Positions 63,413 through 64,000 of a stretch of 64,000 bases of DNA are shown here, piece after piece. The position numbers and the translations under genes are program-made. This DNA comes from Mycobacterium colombiense (lineage in GTDB: Bacteria; Actinomycetota; Actinomycetes; Mycobacteriales; Mycobacteriaceae). Below the pieces are notes generated by a model, which saw nothing but the letters and a program-made list of their open reading frames with translations, was not told where the DNA came from and did no database searches. The stretch spans positions 27,778 to 91,777 of the forward strand of contig NZ_QMEV01000015.1 in NCBI RefSeq assembly GCF_003284935.1, written 5' to 3'. Position 1 is the first letter of the stretch; every line of letters begins with the position of its first letter.

Positions 63413-63760
63413 TCAGTTGGTGGCGGCGGCGGTGGAAGTCGTGGAGCTGCTCGACTTGTCGCTCGAGCTGGAGCCGGACTTCTCGCTCGAGGTGGAGCCG
63501 GACTTGTCGCTGGAGCTCGAGGCGCTCGATCCGGAGTCGCTCGACGAGGAGCCGTTGGTCGAACCCGACGACTTCTTGCCGGACTCGCGGCTGTCGGTGC
63601 GGTAGAAGCCGCTGCCCTTGAACACCACGCCGACGGAGTTGAAGCGCTTGCGCAGCCGCCCGGAGCAGCGTTTGCACGTGGTCAGCGCGTCGTCGGTGAA
63701 GGCCTGCACGATGTCGAAGCGATCGTCGCACTCGGTGCACTGATAGCTATAAGTCGGCAC
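63413..63760 (-). CDS. FmdB-type zinc-ribbon protein, redox-regulated chaperone (Rv0991c/Ruc-like)
   Basis: A 115-residue protein. The N-terminal zinc ribbon has C8, C11, C29 and C32 (MPTYSYQCTECDDRFDI, CKRC), and the C-terminal about 60 residues are a disordered Ser/Gly/Lys tail. The Mtb homologue Rv0991c (Ruc) is a redox-regulated chaperone whose cysteines respond to oxidation and which cooperates with DnaK. A CIRCE-like HrcA operator lies 29 bp upstream, consistent with heat-shock control. The Ser-rich tail is encoded by a repetitive AGC/TCG stretch and may vary in length. Confidence 0.9.
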   Translation of the reverse strand: MPTYSYQCTECDDRFDIVQAFTDDALTTCKRCSGRLRKRFNSVGVVFKGSGFYRTDSRESGKKSSGSTNGSSSSDSGSSASSSSDKSGSTSSEKSGSSSSDKSSSSTTSTAAATN

Positions 63761-63788
63761 GAAAACCTCCGGATGATTGCAAACCTGG

Positions 63789-63815
63789 TTAGCACTCTAG
63801 CGTCTCAAGTGCTAG
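63789..63815. promoter_or_regulatory. CIRCE element (HrcA operator)
   Basis: TTAGCACTC (63789-63797), nine bases, then AAGTGCTAG (63807-63815). The consensus is TTAGCACTC-N9-GAGTGCTAA, so only the outermost and innermost bases of the right arm differ. It sits 29 bp upstream of the FmdB-type gene. Confidence 0.85.
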
Positions 63816-63848
63816 AACCGCCACGTGACATGTCTCATTCCCGATATG

Positions 63849-64000
63849 TCAGCGGGCGATGAGGTCGATCAATCCTTGTCGCGGCGTGAGCGCGTGGGTC
63901 ATGGGGACGTCGTGCGGGTCGGCTGGTAGCTCGTCGAGCAGTTCGGCGTCGCGGACGACCGCGATCAGCCGCGCGTGCGGGTCGCGGCCGCCCAGTGAGC
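63849..64000 (-). CDS. 5-formyltetrahydrofolate cyclo-ligase family protein, C-terminal end
   Basis: The last 50 codons are visible and the 5' part lies beyond the window. The sequence SLGGRDPHARLIAVVRDAEL followed by LLDELPADPHDVPMTHALTP matches the C-terminus of 5-formyl-THF cyclo-ligase (MthfS), where DPHDVPM is conserved. Mtb Rv0992c is at the same place. The enzyme converts 5-formyl-THF to 5,10-methenyl-THF with ATP. Confidence 0.85.
   Translation of the reverse strand, partial: SLGGRDPHARLIAVVRDAELLDELPADPHDVPMTHALTPRQGLIDLIAR

Overview
This is a high-G+C actinobacterial chromosome segment. Gene content, gene order and protein sequence match the Mycobacterium tuberculosis (Mtb) interval of roughly Rv0923c-Rv0992c (mntH, pstS3-pstC2-pstA1, ku, ligD, pgi, uvrD1, sucCD, purNH, accA2-accD2, mprAB-pepD, mscL). 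It is not from the tuberculosis complex. cobF and a full-length Fpg-family gene are present, a polyol-catabolism operon sits between ku and ligD, and several Mtb genes (pknD/pstB/pstS1 block, csoR-ctpV block, PE_PGRS genes, Rv0986-Rv0989c) are absent from their usual places. A non-tuberculous, probably slow-growing Mycobacterium, possibly of the M. avium complex, is the best guess. All Mtb comparisons are from memory, not from a search.

Layout. 1-3.6 kb (minus strand): a cyclotransferase-like gene (cut by the window edge), the Mn/Fe transporter MntH and a two-gene redox unit preceded by a KstR-type site. 3.8-8.3 kb: two tandem phosphate-binding lipoproteins, each behind the same repeat-type operator, then the permeases pstC2 and pstA1 with a MIRU repeat between them. 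8.3-18.4 kb: Ku (minus strand) and LigD (plus strand), the two non-homologous end-joining proteins, separated by four minus-strand polyol genes (two mannitol-type dehydrogenases, a HAD phosphatase, a PfkB kinase); LigD is coupled to a FAH/metallo-beta-lactamase fusion. 18.4-28.8 kb: lipid and redox enzymes, a STAS/ATPase regulator, a Baeyer-Villiger-like/AurF-like pair, cobF, an Fpg-family glycosylase and pgi. 28.8-38.5 kb: chorismate mutase, UvrD1, an M23 peptidase, succinyl-CoA synthetase, a thiolase-like protein and an F420-type oxidoreductase behind another KstR site. 38.8-48.6 kb: cell-envelope membrane proteins, purNH, a MoxR/VWA pair, an aldo-keto reductase and a DUF1707 protein. 48.7-57.1 kb: a tightly overlapping six-gene acyl-CoA carboxylase/dehydrogenase operon that resembles acyclic-terpene or branched-chain acyl-CoA degradation. 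57.4-64 kb: rpmF, the envelope-stress system MprA-MprB-PepD with two recognisable MprA boxes, moaB2, mscL, a SAF-domain protein, the FmdB-type chaperone gene behind a CIRCE element, and the end of a 5-formyl-THF cyclo-ligase gene.

Functional themes are phosphate scavenging, double-strand break repair, sterol/lipid catabolism (three KstR-like sites), polyol use and envelope stress. I saw no tRNA, rRNA, CRISPR array, prophage or insertion sequence. The repeats are short mycobacterial intergenic elements: one MIRU, and a roughly 55-bp family present at three places, once as a 2.5-copy tandem array and once inside a coding region.
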